Counted from the stretch's first letter, positions 26,611 through 36,330 are shown. The stretch is 60,187 nucleotides of DNA from Nostoc punctiforme NIES-2108 (GCA_003326195.1 LXQE01000161.1:29475-89661); one strand, 5' to 3'. Notes: a model not told the origin generated them from the letters alone. Numbers and translations: made by a program.

Positions 26611-27855
26611 TCAAGCTTTCCCCGCCACCACAGAATTTTTCACCAAAAGTTCAACTGCTGCTTGATATTGCAGATCCGCTTCCGTGCCAATCTGTTCGCG
26701 GTTAATGGCTGGTTGGGAAATAACCTTATCTGGCTTAATACCTAGTTTGTTAATATCTCGGTGTTCAGGAGTTTCATACTTAGCAATTGTCACTGCCAAA
26801 CCCGAACCATCTGATAATTCAAACAAGGATTGAATTAAACCCTTGCCAAAGGTGGTTTCGCCTACCAACTGGGCGCGATCGTTATCTTGGAGTGCGCCGG
26901 CAAGAATCTCACTGGCACTAGCAGTTCCTTGATTCACCAAAATCACCAGAGGATCTTTCGTCAGGGCGGGCCCAAAGGCTTCAAAACTACCCTGAATCCC
27001 TTGTCGGTTAACAGTGTAAACAATCGTGCCAGAGTCTAACCACAGACGGGCAATTTCAATTCCTGATTGCAATAACCCCCCAGGATTATTTCGCAAATCT
27101 AGAATGTAGGCAGCAGCGCCTTTTTTTTCTAGACTAGAAATAGCGTGTGCCAATTCCGTTGAAGCGTTGGCATTAAATTGTGTAAGACGTAGGTAGCCAA
27201 TGGGTGTACCCTCAGCAGAAACACGCAAATCTGAAACTACAGGGTTAAGAGCAATGCGATCGCGCGTCAGTCTAATTTCCGTTTCTGCCTCTCCGTCTCG
27301 TTCGATCAAGAGAGTCACAAGGCTGCCACTAGGCCCGCGCATTCTGGTAGCAGCTTCATCAAGAGTGAGATTTTCTGTGGAAACACCTTCAATTTTGAGA
27401 ATGCGATCGCGTGGTCTAATCCCCGCTTTATCTGCCGGTGAACCGGCGATGGGAGCCACCACTTCCAATTTCCCATTCTCAGAATTCAAGGCAATTTGCA
27501 ATCCTACCCCAGTCAGTTCCCCAGAAGTATTGACCTGCAAGCTGCGGTACTGTTCTGGATCTAAAAAACGAGTAAAAGGATCGTCGAGGCTCTTGAGCAT
27601 CTTTCCAATTGCTTCATAACTGGCATTTGAGTCTGCCAGTGGCTTCTCCAGAACCTTTTGCCGCACAGCCGCCCAGTTTTGATGATTAAAGGTCTCATCT
27701 AGATAAGTACGATTAACAATTCGCCAAACTTCCGAAACCAGCTTTTGTTCCCCCGTTAAAGCCAGCGCTGGTTGAGTGAGCGTACCCAACGCCAAGCAAA
27801 ACGCCATTAACAATGAAAATCCAACCCGAAAGACTTGTTTGTTCATGAACCCCAT
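26611..27855 (-). CDS. ctpA: Carboxyl-terminal processing protease CtpA (S41 family)
   Basis: 414 residues from the ATG at 27855, preceded by GAGGTGG. A signal peptide (LLMAFCLALGTLTQPALA) targets the thylakoid lumen or periplasm. A PDZ domain (GVGLQIAL, then SPADKAGIRPRDRILKI) precedes the S41 core: catalytic Ser in GTASASEILAGAL and Lys in FGKGLIQSLF. CtpA removes the C-terminal extension of the photosystem II D1 precursor; cyanobacteria have paralogues CtpB/C, so the exact member is inferred from its position. It is divergent from petB, an arrangement known in other cyanobacteria. The 400-base gap holds both promoters. Confidence 0.9.
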   Translation of the reverse strand: MGFMNKQVFRVGFSLLMAFCLALGTLTQPALALTGEQKLVSEVWRIVNRTYLDETFNHQNWAAVRQKVLEKPLADSNASYEAIGKMLKSLDDPFTRFLDPEQYRSLQVNTSGELTGVGLQIALNSENGKLEVVAPIAGSPADKAGIRPRDRILKIEGVSTENLTLDEAATRMRGPSGSLVTLLIERDGEAETEIRLTRDRIALNPVVSDLRVSAEGTPIGYLRLTQFNANASTELAHAISSLEKKGAAAYILDLRNNPGGLLQSGIEIARLWLDSGTIVYTVNRQGIQGSFEAFGPALTKDPLVILVNQGTASASEILAGALQDNDRAQLVGETTFGKGLIQSLFELSDGSGLAVTIAKYETPEHRDINKLGIKPDKVISQPAINREQIGTEADLQYQAAVELLVKNSVVAGKA

Positions 27856-28262
27856 TATCAATTCCACCTCAACCCAAATTTCCTAGATAATGCCCACTTC
27901 CTCTGTTGTTGATGAAATCTATCTCTCGATTATGTTACTTTTTTTATAGAAGTGGTGCATTTTTCTCATCAAGTTGTTCAGTCAATTGATGCATCGTATC
28001 CACTCACCAAAGGATAAAATCTACTTTGTGTCCACTATTTTGTGTGTAGGGGCGGAAAGAGATCGCAATATATTCCATCTTTACAGAGTGTAAAGTTTCT
28101 GAAGTCTCTTAGGACGCCAAAAGCTGAAAAGCAAACAAAAAAACTCCCCTTTACTAAAATCCCAAAATTACTACTTGGGAGAGAAGTCTGAGCGAAGGCT
28201 TCTGCCGATTCAGAACTTCGGGATTTATCAACCGCAACCGACTTTTAGGAACTTGAGATTGT
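27856..28262. promoter_or_regulatory. Divergent promoter region ctpA / petB
   Basis: A 407-base non-coding gap between two outward-facing genes. It has a T-rich part near 27940 and short repeats, but I cannot assign -35/-10 boxes with confidence, and no regulator site stands out. Confidence 0.4.
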
Positions 28263-28910
28263 ATGGCCAACGTTTACGACTGGTTTGAGGAACGCCTGGA
28301 GATTCAGGCACTCGCCGAAGACGTTACTAGCAAGTACGTCCCTCCCCACGTCAATATCTTTTACTGCCTGGGTGGAATTACCTTGGTTTGCTTTCTCATC
28401 CAGTTTGCTACTGGATTTGCCATGACGTTCTACTACAGGCCAACAGTAACTGAAGCTTTCTCCTCAGTAGAGTACATCATGAATGAAGTCAACTTTGGTT
28501 GGCTAATTCGCTCCATCCATCGCTGGTCTGCCAGCATGATGGTATTAATGATGATTTTGCATACCTTCCGGGTTTATCTGACTGGTGGTTTCAAAAAGCC
28601 CCGCGAATTGACCTGGATAAGTGGTGTCATCCTAGCTGTGATTACAGTTTCCTTTGGAGTCACCGGCTATTCCTTACCTTGGGATCAAGTTGGCTACTGG
28701 GCTGTAAAAATCGTTAGCGGCGTACCAGAAGCAATTCCTGTAGTTGGCGTTCTGATTTCCGACCTGCTGCGTGGCGGTTCTAGTGTTGGTCAAGCAACAC
28801 TAACTCGTTACTACAGCGCACACACATTTGTACTGCCTTGGTTGATTGCAGTATTCATGCTGTTTCACTTCTTGATGATCCGCAAGCAAGGCATTTCCGG
28901 GCCTTTGTAA
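28263..28910 (+). CDS. petB: Cytochrome b6 (PetB)
   Basis: 215 residues, the standard length. It is the haem-carrying core of the thylakoid cytochrome b6f complex. Cys35 (in FYCLGG), which binds haem c-n, is in place. Haem b ligands are seen in HRWSASM and HTFRVY, and later in SAHTFVLPW and LFHFLMIRK. Four transmembrane helices are apparent, and the quinone-site region SLPWDQVGYWA is intact. It is followed after 258 bases by petD, the usual operon. Confidence 0.98.
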   Translation: MANVYDWFEERLEIQALAEDVTSKYVPPHVNIFYCLGGITLVCFLIQFATGFAMTFYYRPTVTEAFSSVEYIMNEVNFGWLIRSIHRWSASMMVLMMILHTFRVYLTGGFKKPRELTWISGVILAVITVSFGVTGYSLPWDQVGYWAVKIVSGVPEAIPVVGVLISDLLRGGSSVGQATLTRYYSAHTFVLPWLIAVFMLFHFLMIRKQGISGPL

Positions 28911-29168
28911 TCTCAGCTATTGGCGAAAGGCAACATACATTTGTTAGTTTTCAGATCGAGTGGTTTGTTTTAAACTTATGAAACACAAGAAATTAATTGC
29001 ACATAAGTTCCAAAAATAAATACTTGTATCTGAAGCCTCAAGCTATAGAAAACCTTCAGGCGGATGACTGTAGATATAAAAACGCTGTTTGCTGCCTGTT
29101 GGTTGCCTAGTAGCTGATAGCTTTCACAAATGCTTTAATTTAACTTAAGCAGGAGAGCACATTTCAAA

Positions 29169-29651
29169 ATGTCAACACAAAAAAAACCTGACCTGAGCGA
29201 TCCTCAGTTAAGAGCCAAACTCGCTAAAGGCATGGGTCACAACTACTATGGTGAACCCGCTTGGCCTAATGACTTACTTTACGTCTTTCCAATTGTGATC
29301 ATGGGTTCCTTCGCTGCAATTGTGGCTCTAGCTGTGCTAGATCCTGCAATGACCGGTGAACCAGCAAATCCTTTCGCTACACCATTGGAAATTTTGCCAG
29401 AGTGGTACTTGTATCCAGTCTTCCAAATTTTGCGATCGCTTCCTAACAAACTTTTAGGAGTGTTAGCAATGGGTTCCGTACCAGTAGGGCTAATCCTCGT
29501 TCCCTTTATTGAGAACGTGAATAAGTTCCAAAACCCCTTCCGCCGTCCAGTCGCAACCACAGTATTCCTCGTTGGTACTCTTGTCACCTTGTGGCTGGGT
29601 ATTGGTGCTGCTTTGCCATTGGATAAATCTTTGACCTTGGGACTATTCTAA
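29169..29651 (+). CDS. petD: Cytochrome b6f complex subunit IV (PetD)
   Basis: 160 residues, standard length. Three transmembrane helices and the PEWY motif (LEILPEWYLYPVFQILR), which forms the plastoquinol oxidation site, are intact. A good ribosome site (AGGAG) precedes the start by about ten bases. It forms an operon with petB; the genes for the Rieske protein and cytochrome f are not in the window, as usual for cyanobacteria, where petCA is a separate unit. Confidence 0.98.
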   Translation: MSTQKKPDLSDPQLRAKLAKGMGHNYYGEPAWPNDLLYVFPIVIMGSFAAIVALAVLDPAMTGEPANPFATPLEILPEWYLYPVFQILRSLPNKLLGVLAMGSVPVGLILVPFIENVNKFQNPFRRPVATTVFLVGTLVTLWLGIGAALPLDKSLTLGLF

Positions 29652-29671
29652 ATTAGTCACCACAAAGTGCT

Positions 29672-29739
29672 TTGACGCCTGTGAGTTTCAAGAGCAGATG
29701 CAGATGTGCTTTTGAAAACAATCAACAGGCGTCAATTTT
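29672..29739 (+). terminator. Long two-part hairpin terminating petBD
   Basis: TTGACGCCTGT at 29672-29682 pairs with ACAGGCGTCAA at 29725-29735; inside, TTTCAAGAGCA pairs with TGCTTTTGAAA (one G-U). TTTTAA follows. It sits 20 bases after the petD stop. Confidence 0.7.
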
Positions 29740-30314
29740 AACAGGAAAGAATTCAGAGGTCAGAAGCCAGAATGGGCTAAACCTTAGCTATCCGCTAACA
29801 GAATTAAATTCTAAACGAAAAAGCGGATCGCGCCATTCAAAGCGAGTCCGTGTATTCTACAGGAAAGCAAGTTACGCATAGCGTCTCATAGATGGTGTCT
29901 GAATAAATGGGTTTAAGTTCCCTACTAAATATGCTTTTTTTAGTGATCAACAAAATAGTGTTGGATCTGTAGCAAGATCCCGCAGGGTATCCCTCACTGA
30001 TTTCACTCTGAATTCTGAATTCTCTATTCTGAATTCTTATTCTTCTTCAATAGTTCAGATTGAATCTGGGATTTGAAGTTTTGGATGGAAAAGCTATTCC
30101 AAAATCTCAAATCATCAAAAGTCAACAAATACAAACATTTCTTACTTAACGTAAGTTGCTAGTTACAATCCTCAGAATGCCAAAATCGTTCATGTTTTGT
30201 ATTTTGGTACACAGAATATGTCAATTTAGATTTTTTTATGTGAGAGAAATTTTGCGAACAGCGCAGAATTTAATAACTAGCAACTTGGGTTTACTTATAT
30301 TCAACTCACAGTTA
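29740..30314. other. Non-coding stretch with a CTGAATT heptamer run
   Basis: Near 30006-30040, CTGAATT units repeat with variants, another STRR family. The ORF from 30156 that runs into the next gene has a poor N-terminal composition, and I do not accept it as coding. No RNA gene recognised. Confidence 0.45.
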
Positions 30315-30758
30315 ATGCTTAGTATAGTGCAGCAAGACCATCTGACTGTTAAGAGCGAACTCAGGCTCTTAAACCAGGTGCAAGAATGGTTTGAGCAATT
30401 TTGTCTGCAACACTTGTCTCAACTTGGCTGGTCAAAAACCCAACTCGATCGCCTCAATTTAGCATTAGCAGAAGGCTTTACCAACGCTGTTCGTCACGCT
30501 CATCATGCTTTACCCCCGGAAACAATCATTGAAATTAACGTTTATCTGTGGATTGACCGACTAGAAATTAGAATTTGGGATTACGGAAAACCTTTCAATC
30601 CTGATGCGATCGCAGAGCCAGCCCCAGGTACTCTGCAAGTAGGTGGGTATGGATGGTTCCTCCTCCGACGGTTGGCTGACCGGGTTGTATACGAACGTGG
30701 TGCGGATGGTAGAAATTGCCTGCTCATTGTCAAATATTCTGTAGAAGCACAAAAGTAA
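30315..30758 (+). CDS. Anti-sigma factor-like ATP-binding protein (HATPase_c, RsbW/SpoIIAB type)
   Basis: 147 residues from the ATG at 30315. The GHKL fold is recognisable: LNLALAEGFTNAVRHAH (N-box), IRIWDYGKPFNP (G1 box), then GGYGWFLLRRLADRVVYER (G2-like). Proteins of this type bind ATP and act as serine kinases of anti-sigma antagonists, or sequester sigma factors. An in-frame GTG/TTG extension to 30156 would add 53 residues that do not fit the family. No partner STAS-domain or sigma factor gene is next to it, so its target is unknown. Confidence 0.85.
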   Translation: MLSIVQQDHLTVKSELRLLNQVQEWFEQFCLQHLSQLGWSKTQLDRLNLALAEGFTNAVRHAHHALPPETIIEINVYLWIDRLEIRIWDYGKPFNPDAIAEPAPGTLQVGGYGWFLLRRLADRVVYERGADGRNCLLIVKYSVEAQK

Positions 30759-31244
30759 CAATGAAATTTTTCTTATGAGCGGAGTGTAGGGAAGGAGTAT
30801 CGACAAAAAACGAGGGCTTTTATTCTCTACAATCCTCTCTTGCTAGCTCGCCCGTACTTAGGAGTCAAACAAATAAAACTTTTCATATAGTCGTCACCAA
30901 GCTAACGAAGATTTTACTCAAAGTTGAGCTACACACCTTCCAAAAGAAGCAGCTTTTGCTGAAATACATAGTTACTTAATTTATAAAATTATACTCTTTT
31001 TTCAAAATTATTTAAATTGGAGTAATATGTTTTTTACGTGAAATTGCTTATTGATTATGATCTTTTGGTAAAATATCAAATAAGATTTTTGTATAAAAAG
31101 AATTAGTGAATATAGTAAAAATAGCATTCGAGCTACACTAGCTCCCTTGTTAAGATTTGTCAGCAGTGTTGAGAGTCTTAATGTTTGTTCTCCAACAAGT
31201 GCCATTTCGTACCTAAAGAGATAGACAGATATAGGGGACAAAAT
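30759..31244. other. Non-coding, AT-rich gap before gmd
   Basis: I see no gene, repeat or convincing hairpin in this stretch apart from short A/T runs. It presumably carries the promoter of the gmd-glycosyltransferase pair. Confidence 0.4.
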
Positions 31245-32234
31245 ATGACTAAAACAGCCCTAATTACAGGAATTACTGGTCAAGATGGCTACTATCTCAG
31301 CCATTTGCTCCTCAACCGTGGTTATCGAGTTGTCGGATTAGTACCCCCACATCGACAACCTAATTTGACAAAACTGGGAATACTGGCAAATCAGGTAGAA
31401 ATTTTTACGGTTGACTTGAGGGATAATGCAGCACTGTTCACCGCAGTTGAACAACTTCGTCCTCAAGAAATTTACAATTTGGCGGCTCCCAGTTTTGTAC
31501 CCGACTCGTGGAACGACCCATTAGGAACCCTTGATTTAATAACTGGTACAGCTACTAGGCTTTTGGAAGCAGTACGAAAAGTTGGTTTGTCTACCAGATT
31601 TTATCAAGCCAGCAGTTCAGAAATGTTTGGCGATGTATTCCTCTCGCCTCAAGATGAGGAAACCGCTTTTCGTCCCAAAAATCCTTATGCTGCGGCTAAA
31701 ATGCACGCCCACTGGACGATGGTGCATCATAGACAGCGCTATGGACTATTTGCCTGTAGCGGAATTTTATATAATCACGAGTCTCCTTTACGCGCACCTC
31801 AGTTTGTCACACGCAAAGTTTCTTTGGCGGTTGCATCGATTAAATTGGGTTTAACTGACACCTTAGAAATGGGTAATCTTGATGCCAAACGTGATTGGGG
31901 CTTTGCAGGTGATTATGTAGAGGCAATGTGGCTAATGTTGCAAATTGATGAACCAGAAGAATATGTGATTGGCACTGGTAAACTGCATAGTGTTAGAGAT
32001 TTAGTTGCCACAGCCTTTGAGTCTGTCGGATTGGATTGGACGCACCATGTAGTATTAAATACTAGTTTCTTGCGACAAGATGAGCATTTTCAGCTAGTAG
32101 CTAACCCCAGCAAAGCTAAAAAAAAGCTCGGCTGGGAACCCCAAGTAAGCTTTGAGGAACTTTTAGAAAAAATGGTAAAAACAGATTTGGAGCGGTTACA
32201 AAGCGGTGCAATCGCGCCCTTACCCCAAGTGTAA
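31245..32234 (+). CDS. gmd: GDP-mannose 4,6-dehydratase
   Basis: 329 residues. It converts GDP-mannose to GDP-4-keto-6-deoxymannose, the first step to GDP-fucose or GDP-rhamnose. The extended short-chain dehydrogenase signatures are present: NADP motif GITGQDGYYLS at residues 9-19, SSSEMFGDV with the active-site Ser/Glu, and YAAAK (catalytic Tyr and Lys). The start at 31245 has AGGGGA upstream; an in-frame start at 31185 lacks one. The glycosyltransferase gene starts 25 bases after the stop, so the pair probably makes a deoxyhexose for surface polysaccharide or a glycolipid. Confidence 0.92.
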   Translation: MTKTALITGITGQDGYYLSHLLLNRGYRVVGLVPPHRQPNLTKLGILANQVEIFTVDLRDNAALFTAVEQLRPQEIYNLAAPSFVPDSWNDPLGTLDLITGTATRLLEAVRKVGLSTRFYQASSSEMFGDVFLSPQDEETAFRPKNPYAAAKMHAHWTMVHHRQRYGLFACSGILYNHESPLRAPQFVTRKVSLAVASIKLGLTDTLEMGNLDAKRDWGFAGDYVEAMWLMLQIDEPEEYVIGTGKLHSVRDLVATAFESVGLDWTHHVVLNTSFLRQDEHFQLVANPSKAKKKLGWEPQVSFEELLEKMVKTDLERLQSGAIAPLPQV

Positions 32235-32259
32235 ATAATCTAAGATACACATCACTACA

Positions 32260-33426
32260 GTGACAAAAAACCTGAATTTAGGTGATAAAGTTAACAAAAC
32301 AACTAACCATGTCTTCGTGTTTTTAGAAATTTTTGCTCACGAAGGTGGTATTCAATCCTATATAAAAGATATTTTTCGCGCCTATCTGGGATTGAGCCAA
32401 AACTACAAAGCAGAAGTATTTTTGCTGCGAGATAGTGCTGATAGCTTAAATCCGTTTGAAGATGAGAACTTAAAATTTCATTACTTTAAAAATCAGTCTC
32501 CCTATTTGGGGAGATTGCAAATGGCAGCAGCTTTATTGAAGTGTCTGTTGCAAAGCCGTCCAGAGCAGGTTTTCTGCGGTCACATTAACTTAGCAGTATT
32601 AATCCAAACACTTTGCCAGCCCTTGGGAATTCCTTACACCGTGCTAACTTACGGCAAAGAAGTCTGGGAACCGTTGAAAAATCAAGAACGTCGCGCCCTG
32701 ACATCAGCAGATAGAATTTGGACAATTAGTCGCTACAGCCGCGATCGCGCTTGTGTTGCCAATAGTCTAAACCCAAAAATGGTACAGATGATGCCTTGTG
32801 CAATTGACGCGGATAAATTTACTCCTGGCTCCAAACAACCAGAATTAGTCCAGAAGTATGGCTTAACTGGCGCGAAAGTGTTAATGACAGTAGCGCGATT
32901 ATGGTCAGGAGATATTTACAAGGGTGTAGATGTCACCATTCGGGCAATACCACAAATCGCTCAAGTTTTCCCAGAAGTGAAATATTTGGTAATTGGTCGC
33001 GGCGATGACCAACCGCGATTAGCTAAACTTGCTGCATATTTAGGTGTGAGCGATCGCGTTGTGTTTGCTGGTTTCGTTGCTACAGAAGAATTAATGGAAC
33101 ATTACCGCCTTGCTGACGCCTATATTATGCCTTCGCAAGAAGGCTTTGGTATAGTTTATCTGGAGGCAATGGCTTGTGGAGTGCCGGTGTTATCTGGTGA
33201 CGACGATGGTTCCGCTGACCCCTTGCAGGATGGTAAACTAGGATGGCGAGTCCCACACCGCAATCCTGATGCTGTAGCAGCAGCTTGTATAGAAATGCTT
33301 CAAGGGGATGACCAGCGATGTGATGGGGAATGGCTAAGAGAACAAGCGATCGCTCTGTTTGGCATAAATGCCTTCCAACAGCACTTACAAAAAATGCTGC
33401 TATCCTCAGTAATAAAATCCATTTGA
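32260..33426 (+). CDS. Glycosyltransferase family 4 protein
   Basis: 388 residues starting at a GTG. The N-terminal half has FAHEGGIQSYIKDIFRAY, a glycine-rich GT-B entrance. The C-terminal half has the GT4 core: KVLMTVARLWSGDIYKGVD, VKYLVIGRGDD, VVFAGFV, and the donor-binding motif PSQEGFGIVYLEAMACGVPVL (EGFG plus E7). It transfers a sugar from a nucleotide donor, probably at the cytoplasmic membrane. It likely uses a product of gmd chemistry, inferred from adjacency. Acceptor unknown. Confidence 0.9.
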   Translation: MTKNLNLGDKVNKTTNHVFVFLEIFAHEGGIQSYIKDIFRAYLGLSQNYKAEVFLLRDSADSLNPFEDENLKFHYFKNQSPYLGRLQMAAALLKCLLQSRPEQVFCGHINLAVLIQTLCQPLGIPYTVLTYGKEVWEPLKNQERRALTSADRIWTISRYSRDRACVANSLNPKMVQMMPCAIDADKFTPGSKQPELVQKYGLTGAKVLMTVARLWSGDIYKGVDVTIRAIPQIAQVFPEVKYLVIGRGDDQPRLAKLAAYLGVSDRVVFAGFVATEELMEHYRLADAYIMPSQEGFGIVYLEAMACGVPVLSGDDDGSADPLQDGKLGWRVPHRNPDAVAAACIEMLQGDDQRCDGEWLREQAIALFGINAFQQHLQKMLLSSVIKSI

Positions 33427-33515
33427 GTCCAAGTGACAAACGATCAATGACTCAGATCATAACTAATGACTAAAATCGCTATCCTAGAAGGAGAGCAGGA
33501 CAAAATTTATTAAAA

Positions 33516-33887
33516 ATGAGCTTTAAGTCATTTCAATTGAATCTTTTAAATCTCCGCCCTTGGCTCACCCTGCTAGCAGTTGTTTGGTTGCTGGTATCAG
33601 TGGGCTTGGGTTGGTTAGTTAATTCATTGCTAATTATTTTCGGGTTGCTGTTGTTGGCACCGATTGTGGCTTTTTTTGGTTTTCGTTGGTGGCTGCAACG
33701 CAACTTGGTTGCCGATCAATGTCCCGTCTGTGGATATGAATTTACAGGTTTAAATAACAGTCAGTTGCAATGTCCTAACTGTAAGGAGTTGCTGCTAGTA
33801 CAAAATAGTCATTTTCAGCGCTTCACACCAGAAGGCACAATTGATGTCACTGCTGTCGAAGTTCCAGCCAAATCACTGGAAGAATAG
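33516..33887 (+). CDS. Membrane protein with zinc-ribbon tail
   Basis: 123 residues. Two hydrophobic helices (LTLLAVVWLLVSVGLGWLV and LLIIFGLLLLAPIVAFFGF, about 17-60) are followed by a cytoplasmic zinc ribbon with CPVC near 74-77 and CPNC near 91-94. The end is hydrophilic. Similar helix-plus-zinc-ribbon proteins are widespread in cyanobacteria without known function. AAGGAGAGCAGG lies about 20 bases upstream of the ATG. It ends close to a convergent gene on the other strand. Confidence 0.75.
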   Translation: MSFKSFQLNLLNLRPWLTLLAVVWLLVSVGLGWLVNSLLIIFGLLLLAPIVAFFGFRWWLQRNLVADQCPVCGYEFTGLNNSQLQCPNCKELLLVQNSHFQRFTPEGTIDVTAVEVPAKSLEE

Positions 33888-33929
33888 TCAAGGATCGTTA
33901 GTCATTTGCAAAACATAAATGACTAATGA

Positions 33930-34361
33930 CTATTTATTTTTTTGCGATATTGAGAGGCTGTAAGTATACTGTTGCGGGGATAGTTCGCCCACATACAGCA
34001 AGTATTTTCCTGGCTGCCAATAACCAGAAAGTTCTGACTTACCTCCAGAGTAACTATCTGCTAGTACACAAAAGCGCCCCCCAGGTCCGTCGATCAGCAG
34101 TGTTGGCTTTCCTTGACTCTCTACTGTTAATCGCAAATAAGGTAGTGACTCAGTAACTTGGACAACTTGATTAGGTTCAGTAGTAATATTGCCACAATTA
34201 CTTTTGACAGTTCCCCCAGACTTGCCGTTCAAAATCAATGGATCGGGTTGGGAATTCCGATTAATTTGGATTGTTGGTGTTTGTGCCAAATTAGCCTCAG
34301 TGAAAACCAAACTCATCGCCAAAGCTGTGGGAATAATTGCAAGTAGCCTAAGCGTCTTCAT
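33930..34361 (-). CDS. Exported protein of unknown function
   Basis: 143 residues. Signal peptide LLAIIPTALAMSLVFTEANLA with a likely cut after NLAQ. The mature part is beta-rich with two cysteines (NCGNI and RFCVL) and a pattern RLTVESQGKPTLLIDGPGGRFCVLA followed by GYWQPGKYLLYVGEL, reminiscent of small periplasmic beta-sandwich proteins of cyanobacteria. It is convergent with the preceding gene, separated by about 40 bases. Role unknown. Confidence 0.75.
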   Translation of the reverse strand: MKTLRLLAIIPTALAMSLVFTEANLAQTPTIQINRNSQPDPLILNGKSGGTVKSNCGNITTEPNQVVQVTESLPYLRLTVESQGKPTLLIDGPGGRFCVLADSYSGGKSELSGYWQPGKYLLYVGELSPQQYTYSLSISQKNK

Positions 34362-34505
34362 TTTAATTAATGCTCCAGATTTTTTTCAGAGCAATATTGT
34401 TATACGGTCTGATTTATATAGACGACAGCAATCCCTCTTGGTTCCAAAAGCTGACGTATAAAGTAATACCAGTCAATTAAGGATTATTTGTAAAGATTTG
34501 ATAGG

Positions 34506-34543
34506 TGTATGTAGAGACTTGCATTGCAACGTCTCTACATACA
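34506..34543. repeat. Perfect 13-bp inverted repeat abutting the IS
   Basis: TGTATGTAGAGAC at 34506-34518 and GTCTCTACATACA at 34531-34543 enclose TTGCATTGCAAC. One base separates it from the IS left end. The GTAGAGACG motif is shared with the element at 11.1 kb, so this is probably a small palindromic repeat next to which the IS inserted. Confidence 0.6.
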
Positions 34544-34544
34544 A

Positions 34545-35443
34545 GAACCTATCCCACTAATATGAAAATGTGATAATCTACTTTCCATCTGAGAAAGGTG
34601 TATCACTTTATGGCTGGACGTTTTGAAGGACTGAGTGACCTCGAGTGGAAGTTGTTTGAAGATATCTTTTCTGAGGAGGTATCCAAACGTGGCAAAGGAA
34701 TGCCTCATGCACCATATCGTTATGTATTAAATAGTCTGTTGTACATTCTGATTACTGGGTGTCGATGGTGTGACTTACCACAAGGTGATGTGTGGGCATC
34801 TAAAAGCTCATCCCATCGATGGTTAAAGCGATGGCGTTCTGATGGAACATTTGACTACATACAAGCACGTATATTAGCGATCGCTGATGAAAAAGGTCTG
34901 ATAAACTGGGATTTCGGGGCTGTAGACGGCTCTTTTTCCCCCTGGGAAAGGAGGAGGTGAAGAAGTTGCCTATGGTGGTAAAGGAAAAGGTATTCTTATC
35001 CACACACTTACAGAGGGTCATGGAATGCCCCTGTCTAATTCAACAACTCCAGCTAACGGCAACGAGAGGGAACAAGTATTAGCAATACTCGAATAAAGTC
35101 AAATTAAGAACCTTGAAACGTGGTAGACCACGTAAACGAGTTAGAGTTTTGGCTGCCGATAAGGGGTATGACTCGAAACAACAGCGCGCGAGTTTACGCA
35201 AACGAGGCATTCGACCCCAAATACCAAAAAGAGTATGGAAAACTAAGAAAAATAAAGGTAGACCCATCAAAATATCTGTAACAAGAACAAGATACCAGCA
35301 AGAACGTTGTTTTGCTTGGTATCAACGTAAATACCGTCGTTTAGTTGTTCGTTGGGAACGCCGAAAAGTATATTTTGATGCATTTCTTGATCTTGCTACT
35401 ATTCATATTTGGATTCAAAGAATTTTATTAGTGGGATAGGTTC
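34545..35443. mobile_element. IS5-family-like insertion sequence, 899 bp, inactivated
   Basis: The ends are perfect 18-bp terminal inverted repeats, GAACCTATCCCACTAATA at 34545-34562 and its reverse complement at 35426-35443. The transposase reading frame occupies nearly all the inside and its stop lies in the right repeat. A target duplication is not certain (possibly AA on each side). The broken transposase makes self-movement unlikely unless one shift is programmed and the other is suppressed. Confidence 0.85.
34610..35439 (+). pseudogene. IS5-like transposase with two frameshifts
   Basis: Part 1 starts at the ATG at 34610 (MAGRFEGLSDLEWKLF) and includes ITGCRWCDLP, SSSHRWLKRW and the DDE start WDFGAVDGSFSP. 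The frame then changes near 34940 at a TTTTTCCCCC run; part 2 reads GKGKGILIHTLTEGHGMPLS to about 35093. Another change leads to part 3, with LAADKGYDSKQQRASLRKRG and RYQQERCFAWYQRKYRR (the Asp and Glu regions). The first shift could be programmed, as in several IS5-group elements; the second, in the same direction, looks like a lesion. Confidence 0.8.
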
Positions 35444-35690
35444 AATGGTTTTCGGTTAAAGGGAATAAAAGAGAAAGGGTTTGAATTTACCTTTACCCCA
35501 AGCCCAGTAAGCTTTCCCCAGACCAAAAGAGAGATTGTTGGGTTGATCTGCAAAGTATTGCGTCTCTACAATTGATATCTGTAAAATCTTGCACGCACAG
35601 AGATTAGCTAAAATCACTAAGACAATCACCAAAAATAGAATTTGGTTGGTCTATTGTTGAATAAGTATGCTAGTGAGGTAGGAAAGATTG

Positions 35691-36029
35691 ATGAATCCTC
35701 AACCAGAAGAAGACTTACAGCGTCGCCTTGATAAGCTAGAGGCAGAGATTAATTCCCCGCCTGGGGTGGTTTCACAAGAACAAAAACAAAGCCCTCAGTC
35801 TGTTTTTGCCAGCTTTAACTTGCAACTAGAGCGATTTCAGATTTGGTTCAACAGCTTATCTGGTGTGAAAAAGCTCGTAGTTTCGGGTGTGACGGTACTA
35901 GTAGGCTTGGCGATACTGCAAGCAGTGTTTAAACTAGTTGCATCTGTAATCAGTCTGGCACTTTTGGCAGTGTTAGTGTATGTTGGATACAAATTTTTTG
36001 TGTCTGGTAGCTTTCAACGTAAGCAATAA
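35691..36029 (+). CDS. Small membrane protein, unknown function
   Basis: 112 residues from the ATG at 35691 (the TTG three bases earlier is less likely); AGGA lies ten bases upstream. The first 60 residues are hydrophilic (a short coiled coil EEDLQRRLDKLEAEI, then Gln/Ser-rich). Two hydrophobic helices follow (VVSGVTVLVGLAILQAVF and VISLALLAVLVYVGYKFFV), ending in a basic tail. Protein-like and probably conserved in cyanobacteria, but no family name is recalled. Confidence 0.7.
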   Translation: MNPQPEEDLQRRLDKLEAEINSPPGVVSQEQKQSPQSVFASFNLQLERFQIWFNSLSGVKKLVVSGVTVLVGLAILQAVFKLVASVISLALLAVLVYVGYKFFVSGSFQRKQ

Positions 36030-36330
36030 GTTGATATGCATTTACTTTGCACTCTGCCCGGAGTTATGACAGTCAGGAGCCGGAATAAAAACGGCTTCTG
36101 ACTTACGCAGTATTTCCAAAAAGGTGAAGTACAGAAGTGAAGTGTCAAAACTAGGTATAAAGCCTGTTTTACTTCTGAATTCTGTTAGCGCAGCCCATTC
36201 TGACTCCTGAATTCTGCTGCATTACTCCTAAATCCTATTTCAATATGCTTTTCTTTTTGCTGACTGGCTTAGTCTATTTTAATTGTGCCGATCGCGGCGG
36301 CGTAGAAATAATATCAAAGGAAATTATACG

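Noticed and set aside
30156..30314. 53-residue N-terminal extension of the anti-sigma-like protein
   Set aside because: Aromatic/basic composition unlike the family; the ATG at 30315 gives the expected domain start.
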